DNA of 64,000 bases, from the NCBI RefSeq assembly GCF_029851875.1, contig NZ_JARKVC010000039.1, forward strand, positions 88,890 to 152,889. Reading direction: 5' to 3'. Source of the DNA: Actinomyces sp. GTDB lineage: Bacteria; Actinomycetota; Actinomycetes; Actinomycetales; Actinomycetaceae. The notes under the pieces are model-generated. The model worked only from the letters and a program-made list of their open reading frames with translations. It did no database searches and was not told the DNA's origin. Shown here piece after piece: positions 35,786 to 43,749 of this stretch. A program made the translations under genes and the position numbers. Position 1 is the first letter of the stretch; the number at the start of each line of letters is the position of its first letter.

Positions 35786-37743
35786 CACGCTTGAAGCTGG
35801 ATGACGTCGGGAGGGTCTACCAGGGCGCGGTTCCTGTTCACGCCTTGCGCGGGGTGAGGCTACACGTTGAGCCAGGAGACTATCTGGCCATCGAGGGCCC
35901 GTCTGGGTCAGGAAAATCAACTCTCCTCAACCAGATCGCTCTGCTGGACACCCCGACGTCTGGCAGGTACACGATCGACGGAGTCGATACTGCCGCGTTG
36001 TCTGACGCCGAACGCGCCCGCTTGAGGTCACGCACCTTTTCCTTCATCTTCCAGGCCTTCCACCTCCTCGACGGCAGGACGGTGCTGGACAACGTGGCTC
36101 TGGGGACCTTGTACCGGGCGCTTCCCTCCTCGCGTCGTCAGGAGGTGGCGCACGAGGCCCTGGAGTTCGTAGGGCTGGCAGGCAAGGCAGATCAGCGGAC
36201 CTCCGTGCTATCAGGTGGTGAGCGCCAGCGCGTCGCTATCGCGCGTGCCATCACCTCGGGAGCCCCGGTCATCGTGGCAGACGAACCGACGGGCAATCTC
36301 GATCAGGCGACCGGACAGCAGATTATGGAGACTCTCGAGGGACTGCATGACCGTGGTGCCACCCTGATCGTCGTGACTCATGACGCCGCTGTGGCTGCTC
36401 GCGCACGTCGGCGTCTGCACGTTCTCGACGGCGAGATCACAGAGACGGACAACGGCCAGGCGGCCCGGGAGGAGTCGCCATCCGAGACACGGCGTGAGAA
36501 GGTCGCACCTGTCGTGCAGAGCGACTGGGACGCCAGGTCGGACCCTGGCGGTGAGGAGACGAGCTCACGTGTTCGTCTTCGTGACGCGGTCGCTGATGCC
36601 TGGAAGAGCCTGTGGACACGGACGTCTCGAACCATGGTGCTGATCGCGTCTGTCGCTCTGGGAGTCGGACTAGCACTGACGACCGCAGGAATGGCGGACA
36701 CTGCCCAGGGGCAGGTCTCTGACATCTTCGATGCTCAACGCAACCAACGCGTCGGACTCAGTAGTGGTGAGCTGACGGAGCATGACCAGTCGCCGCTTCT
36801 ATCGCAGGAGTCGTTGGGGCGAGTAAGCCGCGTGAGCGGGGTGAGAGCAGCGTCGATCTTCGCTCATCACGGTCAGGCCTCGGCGTCGGCGCAGCTCGGG
36901 CACGGCGACCCTCATGGATCGATGAGAGACATCATCGGTGTTGTGGACGGTCAGATATCGGATCTTGTCGCACGAGTGGAGACAGCCGGGCCACCATTGA
37001 GGAGGCTGGAGCAGGGAGAGGTCATCATCGGTGCTCAGGCCGCTGCAGAGATGAGCATAGGGCCGTTGCTGGCCTCGCCCGTCGTCTGGGTCGGGGGAAG
37101 CCCACGTCGTGTGGTAGGAGTCCTCGAGGACGCTGGTCTGCAGGTCACGCTGCTCAACGCGGTGCTCATGACGGAACCAGATGCCCAGGAGATGGGGGCG
37201 CCTCAGTGGGCCAGCGTGGAGGTCAAGGTGGTACCAGGCGCGGCACCACAGGTGGCACGTCAGGCGCCGATCGCGTGGAACCCAGCCGCTCCGGAAGGAA
37301 TCTCGGTGGACGCGCCGCCAGACCCCACCGTCTTGCGCGGTGAGATCGAGAGCAATGTCGCCACGATGCTGCTGACGCTGACAGGGGTCGCTCTGCTCGC
37401 TGCTGTGCTGTCGCTGACCAACGCGATGACCGGGGCCGTCTTCCAGCGCGTGGGTGAGTTTGGTCTGCGCAGGGCGATAGGCGCCAGAAGAGTCCACGTC
37501 ATGGGCCTGGTCATGGTCGAGTCTCTGGGCGTCGGCCTCCTCGGTGGTGTGCTTGGGACGTACGGGGCGGTGCTCGCGGTTCTCGGGGTCACGCTCGCCC
37601 GTCACTGGCAGCCTGTTCTTGAGCCTGCGCTGCTGCCGCTGGGTGTGCTTGGTGGAGCCGTGGTTGGTGTGCTCGGTGGACTCCTCGCCACCTGGAAGGC
37701 TTCGCGGATCGAGCCGGCAGACGCGTTGCGTGCCTCGCGGTAG
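35782..37743 (+). CDS. MacB-type ABC transporter, fused ATPase and permease
   Basis: 653 residues. ATPase at about 1-225: Walker A GPSGSGKSTLLNQIALLD, Q-loop FIFQAFHLLD, signature LSGGERQRVAIARA, Walker B VIVADEPTGNLD and switch His in VVTHDAA. A hydrophilic linker (about 226-275) leads to an FtsX/MacB permease: one helix near 285-310, a large extracellular domain, and three helices at the end (LTGVALLAAVLSLTNAMTGA onward). MacB proteins transmit force across the membrane to expel peptides, drugs or lipoproteins, or to signal envelope stress. The adaptor gene is joined by an ATGA overlap. Confidence 0.88.
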   Translation: MTRLKLDDVGRVYQGAVPVHALRGVRLHVEPGDYLAIEGPSGSGKSTLLNQIALLDTPTSGRYTIDGVDTAALSDAERARLRSRTFSFIFQAFHLLDGRTVLDNVALGTLYRALPSSRRQEVAHEALEFVGLAGKADQRTSVLSGGERQRVAIARAITSGAPVIVADEPTGNLDQATGQQIMETLEGLHDRGATLIVVTHDAAVAARARRRLHVLDGEITETDNGQAAREESPSETRREKVAPVVQSDWDARSDPGGEETSSRVRLRDAVADAWKSLWTRTSRTMVLIASVALGVGLALTTAGMADTAQGQVSDIFDAQRNQRVGLSSGELTEHDQSPLLSQESLGRVSRVSGVRAASIFAHHGQASASAQLGHGDPHGSMRDIIGVVDGQISDLVARVETAGPPLRRLEQGEVIIGAQAAAEMSIGPLLASPVVWVGGSPRRVVGVLEDAGLQVTLLNAVLMTEPDAQEMGAPQWASVEVKVVPGAAPQVARQAPIAWNPAAPEGISVDAPPDPTVLRGEIESNVATMLLTLTGVALLAAVLSLTNAMTGAVFQRVGEFGLRRAIGARRVHVMGLVMVESLGVGLLGGVLGTYGAVLAVLGVTLARHWQPVLEPALLPLGVLGGAVVGVLGGLLATWKASRIEPADALRASR

Positions 37744-37767
37744 CCAGGTCCTGGTTCGGGATACGTC

Positions 37768-37794
37768 GGTGGTAGTCAGAGACGGGAGACCACC
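37768..37794 (+). repeat. Inverted repeat after the MacB gene
   Basis: GGTGGT and ACCACC separated by 15 bases, 25 bases after the MacB stop. Too loose for a confident terminator; an operator for the downstream genes is also possible. Confidence 0.25.
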
Positions 37795-37875
37795 AACATT
37801 CCTCGGTGGAGCGCAGACAGCTCGTGGTGCATGATGACAGGATGGTCCCGCCATGTCACAGGGAGAAGAGAAGCC

Positions 37876-38076
37876 ATGTCACGTATCCTGCTCATTGTTC
37901 TGGCTGGAGTGATGGCGGCTCAGGGATCCTGCGCCATAGCGTCTCTGGATCTCTCTCACCGCACGACCCCAGTGACGGATGACCGTGCTCCGGTGGTGAT
38001 AGCCAGTGAGAGCTCGCGAGGCGGGCTTTGGCTGTTTTGTCAGTTTCTCCCACAGTCGGCGAAGTGCAAGAAGTAG
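37876..38076 (+). CDS. Small secreted peptide of unknown function
   Basis: 66 residues. A clear signal peptide (MSRILLIVLAGVMAAQ followed by GSCAIA) leaves a mature peptide of about 44 residues ending GLWLFCQFLPQSAKCKK, with two Cys that could close a small loop and a basic tail. GGGAGAAGAG lies just before the ATG at 37876. It stands between a MacB transporter and a two-component system on the same strand, the place where peptide signals or bacteriocin precursors are often encoded, but no known family is recognised. It begins 132 bases after the MacB stop and ends 15 bases before the kinase. Confidence 0.55.
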   Translation: MSRILLIVLAGVMAAQGSCAIASLDLSHRTTPVTDDRAPVVIASESSRGGLWLFCQFLPQSAKCKK

Positions 38077-38091
38077 AATCGTGGTGATGCG

Positions 38092-39255
38092 ATGAGGGCG
38101 TCACGAGGTGTGCTCAACCGCAAGACTGTCTATCTCACGGTCACGTCCGTGGCTCTCGCGGTTGACTGTGCTGATTGGATCGGCTCGCCTCCGCAGACGG
38201 TGACGGTCGTCTTCACGATGATCATCGCCGCGTCGGCGGGGCTTCTTGCGTGGAGCCCACGGTGGGCGGGGCTCGCTGTCGTGATCGCCTCCTGCACGGA
38301 GGTGGCGCTGAATGCCTCGGTCAGCGCCGTCTCGCTGGGGTTCGCCCTGGTTGTCATTGACTGGTTGTCACGGTGGTGGATCGCGCGAACCGCCGGGATC
38401 GTGGTGCTCTACCTCGTCATCGAGCTGTTGGCCGCCCCTCGCCTCCTCGACACCTTGTCGGCATCACTGTTGATCGCCACGATTGAGATCGCGATCGGCC
38501 TGGCCCTGCACTCCTACCAGGAGCGTCTCGCGGACGCCGCGCTCAGGGAGGAGAACCTGCGGCTACAGATGGAGACGGAGGAGGAGCGCGTGCGGGCGAG
38601 CCTCGCTCTCCAGCTTCACGACTCCGTGGCAGCCGAGCTGGCCCAGTCACTGGTCACGGCCAGGCTCCTTCTCAGGGAGACGACAGGTACCCCTGTTGAG
38701 CGCTACGCCTGCGTCTTGGAGCGGTCGACTGAGTCCAGTCTGCGGCACGTACGGACACTCATGAGTGCTCTGGACTACTCGGAGTCTCTTGGGCTCGAGG
38801 CTGGCGAGGGGCACGCTCACGATGACGCGCCCTCTCAGACGCTGAGTTCTGGCGAACGTTTCCTCGCAGCGCGAGGAATATCGTTGGAGTATGACGCCTG
38901 TACCCTTGACATCATGGTCCACGGGCTCGGGAGCAAAGAGAAGGAGCTGGTGACGCTCACGCTTCGGGAAGGGATGATCAACTCTTACAAATACGCCCGG
39001 TCTCAGTCTGTCCTACGCGTCAGTGCGGACACGGACGGTGACTCGGTATCGCTTGAGATGGCCTCGGACCGACAGGATTCTGATGCTCCCGCCCCTGAGG
39101 TCGTCGGCGCGCCATTACGAGGCGGCACGGGGCTGAAGACTCTTGCTGCCAGGGCTCAGGTACTAGGAGGCGAGCTGACGGCCGGAGCCGTCGGCACTCG
39201 TTGGTTGCTCGGCCTGGTGCTTCCTCAACCGGCACAGCGGTTGACGCTGACATGA
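38092..39255 (+). CDS. Sensor histidine kinase, NarL/DesK class, atypical ATPase domain
   Basis: 387 residues. About five hydrophobic helices in the first 145 residues (e.g. TVVFTMIIAASAGLLAW), then a short coiled coil (LREENLRLQMETEEERVR). The phosphoacceptor box is LALQLHDSVAAELAQSL. The N-box EGMINSYKYA and a glycine box GGTGLKTLAARAQ are present, but the expected D-x-G-x-G box is replaced by SLEMASDRQDSD. DesK-type kinases can differ here, so activity is likely but not certain. It overlaps its regulator by four bases (ATGA). Confidence 0.82.
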   Translation: MRASRGVLNRKTVYLTVTSVALAVDCADWIGSPPQTVTVVFTMIIAASAGLLAWSPRWAGLAVVIASCTEVALNASVSAVSLGFALVVIDWLSRWWIARTAGIVVLYLVIELLAAPRLLDTLSASLLIATIEIAIGLALHSYQERLADAALREENLRLQMETEEERVRASLALQLHDSVAAELAQSLVTARLLLRETTGTPVERYACVLERSTESSLRHVRTLMSALDYSESLGLEAGEGHAHDDAPSQTLSSGERFLAARGISLEYDACTLDIMVHGLGSKEKELVTLTLREGMINSYKYARSQSVLRVSADTDGDSVSLEMASDRQDSDAPAPEVVGAPLRGGTGLKTLAARAQVLGGELTAGAVGTRWLLGLVLPQPAQRLTLT

Positions 39256-39923
39256 CCGTGCGCCAGCCACTGAGGGTCCTGGTTGCTGATGATGACCAGG
39301 TGGTTCGGGAGGGGTACGCCCAGCTCCTGTCTGACGTCACAGGAATCGAGGTGGTCGCGACAGCAGCGGATGGAGCGGAGGCGGTCACCATCCTGAGTGA
39401 ACGCATCGTTGATGTCGCCCTGCTGGACGTCGAGATGCCCCAGGTGGACGGAGTCGCCGCCGCCCGGGAGATCACCCGGCGCTACGGCTCGGTGGCTGTC
39501 GTCATGTTTACGGCCTATGACGATCCCACTCGGATCCGCCAGGCGATGACCTACGGGGCCAGAGGCTTTCTGACCAAGGACATGCCCGTCGATCTCATCG
39601 CTCGAGGCCTCGAGCAGGCATCGCAGGGAATGACGGTCCTCGGTCCAGGACCCGCGGCGGCCCTCTTCCACAATCACAACGAGCACGTCGGCGGGCAAGA
39701 GGAGGCCAGGCGCTTGACCAGCACCATCGAGACGCTCTCCGGGCGCAAACGTGACGTTCTTCGCGAGCTTGCACAGGGCCTGAGCAACCGGGAGATCGCA
39801 GAACGTCTGCTCATCCAGGAAAGCACGGTGCGCAGCTACCTGACGGAGATTCTCACGGCCACTGGATGCCGGTCGCGTACGGAGCTTGCCGTGAGGCTGG
39901 TGAGAACAGGATGGGCCTCGTAA
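39252..39923 (+). CDS. Response regulator, NarL/LuxR family
   Basis: 223 residues. The receiver begins RVLVADDDQVVREGYAQLL; the phosphoacceptor Asp is in VALLDVEMPQVDG, the switch Thr in VVMFTAYDD and the Lys in FLTKDMP. The C-terminal LuxR-type helix-turn-helix contains LSGRKRDVLRELAQGLSNRE. Its ATG overlaps the kinase stop. It is the last gene of the 33-40 kb cassette and the natural candidate to control it. Confidence 0.88.
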   Translation: MTVRQPLRVLVADDDQVVREGYAQLLSDVTGIEVVATAADGAEAVTILSERIVDVALLDVEMPQVDGVAAAREITRRYGSVAVVMFTAYDDPTRIRQAMTYGARGFLTKDMPVDLIARGLEQASQGMTVLGPGPAAALFHNHNEHVGGQEEARRLTSTIETLSGRKRDVLRELAQGLSNREIAERLLIQESTVRSYLTEILTATGCRSRTELAVRLVRTGWAS

Positions 39924-40006
39924 GGCCGGATCGCAGGAACGCGGTGGTACGGCGGCGGACTTCTCACGGCCTCGTCGTCTGAGGCCTCTGGGCTGGCGAC
40001 GCAGGG

Positions 40007-40708
40007 TCAGGGCTGGCGGACGTCGATGACCAGACGGGAGGGCTCGGAGAGCGTGAAGATCCGGTACCTGGTCGACTGCGTGCCCAGCACCAGCTGGAAC
40101 TGGCCCTCAAAGGTGCGGTCCAGGTAGACCTGCTTGATGGCCGTGCCGCCGGTGTTGACCAGGGCGGGGCCGTCGTAGCCGATCTGCTGGTCCTGCTCGG
40201 TCACGGGCATCTGGGTGCCGCGGCCGTAGACCCGGATGAGGTGGCTGCCCTCCAGGCTGAGGGGATCGCCCTTGCCCTGGGTCGAGGCCTCCTCGACGAC
40301 GTCGGCGAACCAGCCGATCGTGCCCGTGCCCGAGGTCTGGACGACCACCCGGTCGTAGCCCTCGTGGACCCCCGTGCGCAGGGCCGTCTCCACACCCGCC
40401 TCGCCGCTGGGCTCTGACTCGGAGTGCCCCTCGCTCCAGGAGGCGTCGGAGTCCTGGTCAGACTCCTGGGTGGTGAGGGCCTGGCTCGTGGCCTCGGCCG
40501 AGGCCGGAGCCGCCGGCGTTGCCGAGGCCGCCGGGAAGGAGGCCGACGGCGAAGGCGAGGACGCGGCTGAGCCGGCGCCCGACGTCGAGCCGCAGGAGGC
40601 CAGACCGCCTGCGAGGAGCGCGCCGAGCCCGCCGGCGAGCACGCCGCGGCGCGTGAGATCTGTGGTGCCATGTGCGCCACGTGCGCCAGTGCGAGACGAG
40701 GTGGTCAT
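40007..40708 (-). CDS. Secreted AMIN-like domain lipoprotein
   Basis: 233 residues. Twin-arginine-type signal with lipobox (DLTRRGVLAGGLGALLAGGL, then ASC), so probably exported folded and lipid-anchored. A Ser/Ala/Pro-rich linker of about 80 residues leads to a beta-rich domain: TGVHEGYDRVVVQTSGTGTI, GYDGPALVNTGGTAIKQVYL and PSRLVIDVRQP at the end, the pattern of AMIN-like domains that bind the cell wall. AGGAGG lies before the ATG at 40708. It converges with the cassette regulator at 39923. Confidence 0.75.
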   Translation of the reverse strand: MTTSSRTGARGAHGTTDLTRRGVLAGGLGALLAGGLASCGSTSGAGSAASSPSPSASFPAASATPAAPASAEATSQALTTQESDQDSDASWSEGHSESEPSGEAGVETALRTGVHEGYDRVVVQTSGTGTIGWFADVVEEASTQGKGDPLSLEGSHLIRVYGRGTQMPVTEQDQQIGYDGPALVNTGGTAIKQVYLDRTFEGQFQLVLGTQSTRYRIFTLSEPSRLVIDVRQP

Positions 40709-40789
40709 CGGGTCCTCCTGAGGATGTGGACGAGCTTGCCCTCCACCAGGGTACGGGCACGGCGTCACGGAAGCAGCCAGCCAAGGCGG

Positions 40790-40795
40790 TAGCGT
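40790..40795 (+). promoter_or_regulatory. -10 hexamer before ddl
   Basis: TAGCGT, seven bases before the ATG at 40803. Confidence 0.5.
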
Positions 40796-40802
40796 TGCGG
40801 CC

Positions 40803-42017
40803 ATGTCGTCCACGAACACGATCGAGACCGCCACCAGCCGCCCCCTGACCGTCTCGTCCGGGACCGAGCCTGGCACGGGCAGCGAGGCAGGCTCCGGACG
40901 CAGGCCGCGCGTCGCCGTCGTCTTCGGAGGACGCAGCGGTGAGCACACGATCTCCTGCGCCACCGCGGCCGGCGTCCTGTCCGCCATCGACCGTGATCGC
41001 TTTGACGTCCTGCCCGTGGGCATCACCCTGGACGGCCAGTGGCTGCTGGTTGACGACGACCCTGCCGCCCTCGCCCTGGACGAGTCCCGCCCGCCGGTCG
41101 AGATCACGACCGGGGGCCTGGGGCGCGGCGAGCTCGCGATGCGCCTGGGCGGAGGAGCCTTCACCGCCGTCACCCACACCGGCCCCAAGGTGCTGGGCGA
41201 GGTCGACGTCGTCCTGCCCCTCCTGCACGGCCCCTACGGTGAGGACGGCACCATCCAGGGCATGCTGGAGATGATGGACATCCCCTACGTGGGATGCGGC
41301 GTGCTCGCCTCGGCCGCAGGCATGGACAAGCAGGTCACCAAGGTGCTGCTGGGTGCCGCCGGCATCCCGACCGCCCAGCACGTGGTGGTCCACCCCCACC
41401 GCTGGGAGAGCGAGCGCGAGCTCATCCTGGACGCCTGCGAGGCCCTGACCTACCCGCTCTTCGTCAAGCCCGCCCGAGCCGGCAGCTCGCTGGGCATCAC
41501 CAAGGTCGAGCACCGGGAGGACCTGCCTGCGGCCATCGAGGCCGCACGCGACGTCGACCCCAAGGTGCTGGTCGAGTCCGGCGTCGAGGGCCGTGAGGTT
41601 GAGGTCGCCGTCCTGGGCGGTCACCACGGCACCGCCCCGCGCGTGGCCGAGCCCGGCGAGATCGTCATGGACGCCGCCCACGGGGCCGGGGAGTTCTACG
41701 ACTACGAGACCAAGTACCTGGCTCACGACGCCGTCCAGATGGTCTGCCCTGCGCGCGTGAGCCGCCAGGAGGCCGAGCTGCTCAAGACCACCGCGGCCCA
41801 GGCCTTCGAGGCACTGGGCGGCGAGGGCCTGATGCGCGTGGACTTCTTCCTCACCCCGCGCGGGGAGGCCGTGGTCAACGAGGTCAACACGATGCCCGGC
41901 TTCACACCCTTCTCCATGTACCCCTACATGTGGCAGGTCTCTGGCCTGAGCTACACCGACCTGGTCAGCGAGCTCATTGAGCTGGCCCTGGAGCGCCCGC
42001 GCAGCGTCAACCGCTGA
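40803..42017 (+). CDS. ddl: D-alanine--D-alanine ligase
   Basis: 404 residues, an ATP-grasp enzyme that makes the D-Ala-D-Ala end of the peptidoglycan stem. VVFGGRSGEHTISCATAAGV at the N-terminus, LLHGPYGEDGTIQGMLEMMD, the ATP-binding FVKPARAGSSLGITKV and the metal-binding RVDFFLTPRGEAVVNEVNTM are all present. The first 35 residues are a Thr/Ser/Gly-rich extension. The usual Tyr of D-Ala specific ligases (vancomycin-sensitive type) fits EFYDYETKY. Confidence 0.95.
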   Translation: MSSTNTIETATSRPLTVSSGTEPGTGSEAGSGRRPRVAVVFGGRSGEHTISCATAAGVLSAIDRDRFDVLPVGITLDGQWLLVDDDPAALALDESRPPVEITTGGLGRGELAMRLGGGAFTAVTHTGPKVLGEVDVVLPLLHGPYGEDGTIQGMLEMMDIPYVGCGVLASAAGMDKQVTKVLLGAAGIPTAQHVVVHPHRWESERELILDACEALTYPLFVKPARAGSSLGITKVEHREDLPAAIEAARDVDPKVLVESGVEGREVEVAVLGGHHGTAPRVAEPGEIVMDAAHGAGEFYDYETKYLAHDAVQMVCPARVSRQEAELLKTTAAQAFEALGGEGLMRVDFFLTPRGEAVVNEVNTMPGFTPFSMYPYMWQVSGLSYTDLVSELIELALERPRSVNR

Positions 42018-42060
42018 GAGCGCGGGCGCACACGAGCGGACCGGACAGGCAGGCACGGGC

Positions 42061-43176
42061 GTGGAGACGGTGGCCGAGCTGGGCGAGGCTGGGCTGCTGG
42101 CCGCCATCACGCCCCTGCTTCCGGCAAGCCCGCTCCAGGTGGTCGGCAACGGGGACGACTGCGCCGTGCTCCAAGCGCCAGACGGGCGCTACGTGGTCTC
42201 CACGGACGTCCTCGTCGAGGGCCACCACTTCCGCACCGACTGGTCGGCTCCTGAGCAGGTCGGGCGGCGTGCCGCTGCCCAGAACCTCGCCGACGCCGCC
42301 GCCATGGGCGCGCGCCCCGTGGCGGCGGTGGTCTCCCTCGTCCTGCCCGCCTCCACGCCCGTGACCTGGGTGGAGGGGCTGGCCCGGGGGCTGGGGGAGG
42401 AGTGCCGGAGGGCGGGAGCCGGCGTCGTCGGTGGGGACCTGAGCGCGGGGGAGAGCATCGTCATCGCCGTCACCGTCCACGGGGACCTGGAAGGACGGGA
42501 GCCGGTGGTGCGCAGCGAGGCCCGGCCCGGGGACCTGGTGGTCCACGTCGGCGACCTGGGCCTGAGCGCGGCCGGGCTGGCGCTGCTAGAGGCCGGAGCG
42601 CTCCCCGGCTGGCACAGACGTCACGAGGCAGCCGGCGCGGACGACGTTGGTCCCGCCGGCGGTGCCGGTGCCGGCGGGGGCACCGAGACCGACGCCCTCG
42701 TCCGCCGCTGCGCGGAGCGTTTCCTCGCGCCCGTTCCGCCCCTCCAGGCAGGGCCGGCGCTCGCGGACGCTGGTGCCCACGCGATGATGGACGTCTCAGA
42801 CTCCCTGCTGCGCGACTGCGGCCGGATCGCGGTGGCCAGCGGCGTCGTCGTCGACCTGGATGACCCGGCGTGCACGAGGACGGCTCTCGGCCGGGCGGCC
42901 GCGGCACTGGAGCCTGTGGCGCAGGTGGTGCTGGAGGCGCGCGGGCAGGGGGCCGCGGGAGTGGCGGAGAGGCTCGCACGCCAGTGGGTGCTGACCGGGG
43001 GAGAGGACCACGGCATGGTCGCCTGCGTGCCGGAGGGAGCGAGCCTGCCCGAGGGGACGTGCGTCATCGGGCGTGTGCGAGAGGCTGGGGAACCCGCCGG
43101 CGAGCCGGTGCCGGGTGTACGCGTCGGGGGCCGTCCGTGGACGGGCGGTGTGGGCTGGGACCACTTCGCTGGTTGA
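42061..43176 (+). CDS. thiL: Thiamine-monophosphate kinase
   Basis: 371 residues. It phosphorylates thiamine phosphate to thiamine pyrophosphate. GNGDDCAVLQAPDGRYVVST, then DVLVEGHHF near the start, AAAQNLADAAAMGARPVAAV and MMDVSDSLLRD are family motifs (metal- and ATP-binding Asp residues). A Gly- and Ala-rich insertion occupies about residues 190-215. GTG at 42061 is taken as the start; the frame is open further upstream over the end of ddl. ddl and thiL are probably co-transcribed. Confidence 0.9.
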   Translation: METVAELGEAGLLAAITPLLPASPLQVVGNGDDCAVLQAPDGRYVVSTDVLVEGHHFRTDWSAPEQVGRRAAAQNLADAAAMGARPVAAVVSLVLPASTPVTWVEGLARGLGEECRRAGAGVVGGDLSAGESIVIAVTVHGDLEGREPVVRSEARPGDLVVHVGDLGLSAAGLALLEAGALPGWHRRHEAAGADDVGPAGGAGAGGGTETDALVRRCAERFLAPVPPLQAGPALADAGAHAMMDVSDSLLRDCGRIAVASGVVVDLDDPACTRTALGRAAAALEPVAQVVLEARGQGAAGVAERLARQWVLTGGEDHGMVACVPEGASLPEGTCVIGRVREAGEPAGEPVPGVRVGGRPWTGGVGWDHFAG

Positions 43177-43273
43177 CGTGCGGCTCTTTCGCTGCGGTGA
43201 CTAGCGGGACGGCTGGAGAGCTCTTTCGGGGCGCTGAGATCGCGTCTGAGGGGCAGGGCGCCCAGGCACGACG

Positions 43274-43301
43274 AAGGCCGCCACCCGAGGGTGACGGCCT
43301 T
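43274..43301. terminator. Hairpin between thiL and rpmB
   Basis: AAGGCCGCCACC and GGTGACGGCCTT form a 12-pair stem with one mismatch around CGAG. It ends 25 bases before the stop of the convergent rpmB. Confidence 0.65.
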
Positions 43302-43326
43302 CCAGCGCCAGATCGGCAGGGTGCGC

Positions 43327-43518
43327 TCAGATGTTGCGCGTGACCTTGCCGGCCTTGAGGCAGGAGGTGCACACGTTGAGGCGCTTGGGGGCGCCGTTCA
43401 CGAGAGCACGCACTCGCTGGATGTTGGGGTTCCACCGGCGGTTGGTCCGCACGTGGGAGTGCGAGACGCTCTTGCCGAAGATGGGGCCCTTGCCGCAGAC
43501 GTCGCACACAGCAGCCAC
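43327..43518 (-). CDS. rpmB: 50S ribosomal protein L28
   Basis: 63 residues, normal family length. Zinc-ribbon version with CDVCGKGP near the N-terminus and CTSCLKAGKV near the end; the middle HSHVRTNRRWNPNIQ is the L28 hallmark. A GTG start at 43518 follows AGGAG. The zinc-binding form is often paired elsewhere in actinobacteria with a zinc-free paralogue under Zur control; no paralogue is in this window. Confidence 0.95.
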   Translation of the reverse strand: MAAVCDVCGKGPIFGKSVSHSHVRTNRRWNPNIQRVRALVNGAPKRLNVCTSCLKAGKVTRNI

Positions 43519-43749
43519 GGTCTCACTCCTGAATCTTCAGTGCTTCAACGCTCGGACTCGTCGTCCGGCGCTAGGTCCACCGCCCGGGGAGTACTCCCTC
43601 AGGCAACCCGGACACTGTATCGGACATCGGGGCCTGCTCCCAAGCGCATCCAGCGTGGGCTGAGGCACAACCGTGCCCGGTGGCTGGCGCCCCCGGCCGT
43701 CCCGGGCAGGTAGCCTTGAGGGTATCCCGAGGCACGCAAGGAGGACGAG

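Noticed and set aside
40458..42149. Long minus-strand frame across ddl
   Set aside because: Shadow of ddl with low-complexity Gly/His/Val-rich translation and no family signature. Its end overlaps the true lipoprotein gene in another frame.
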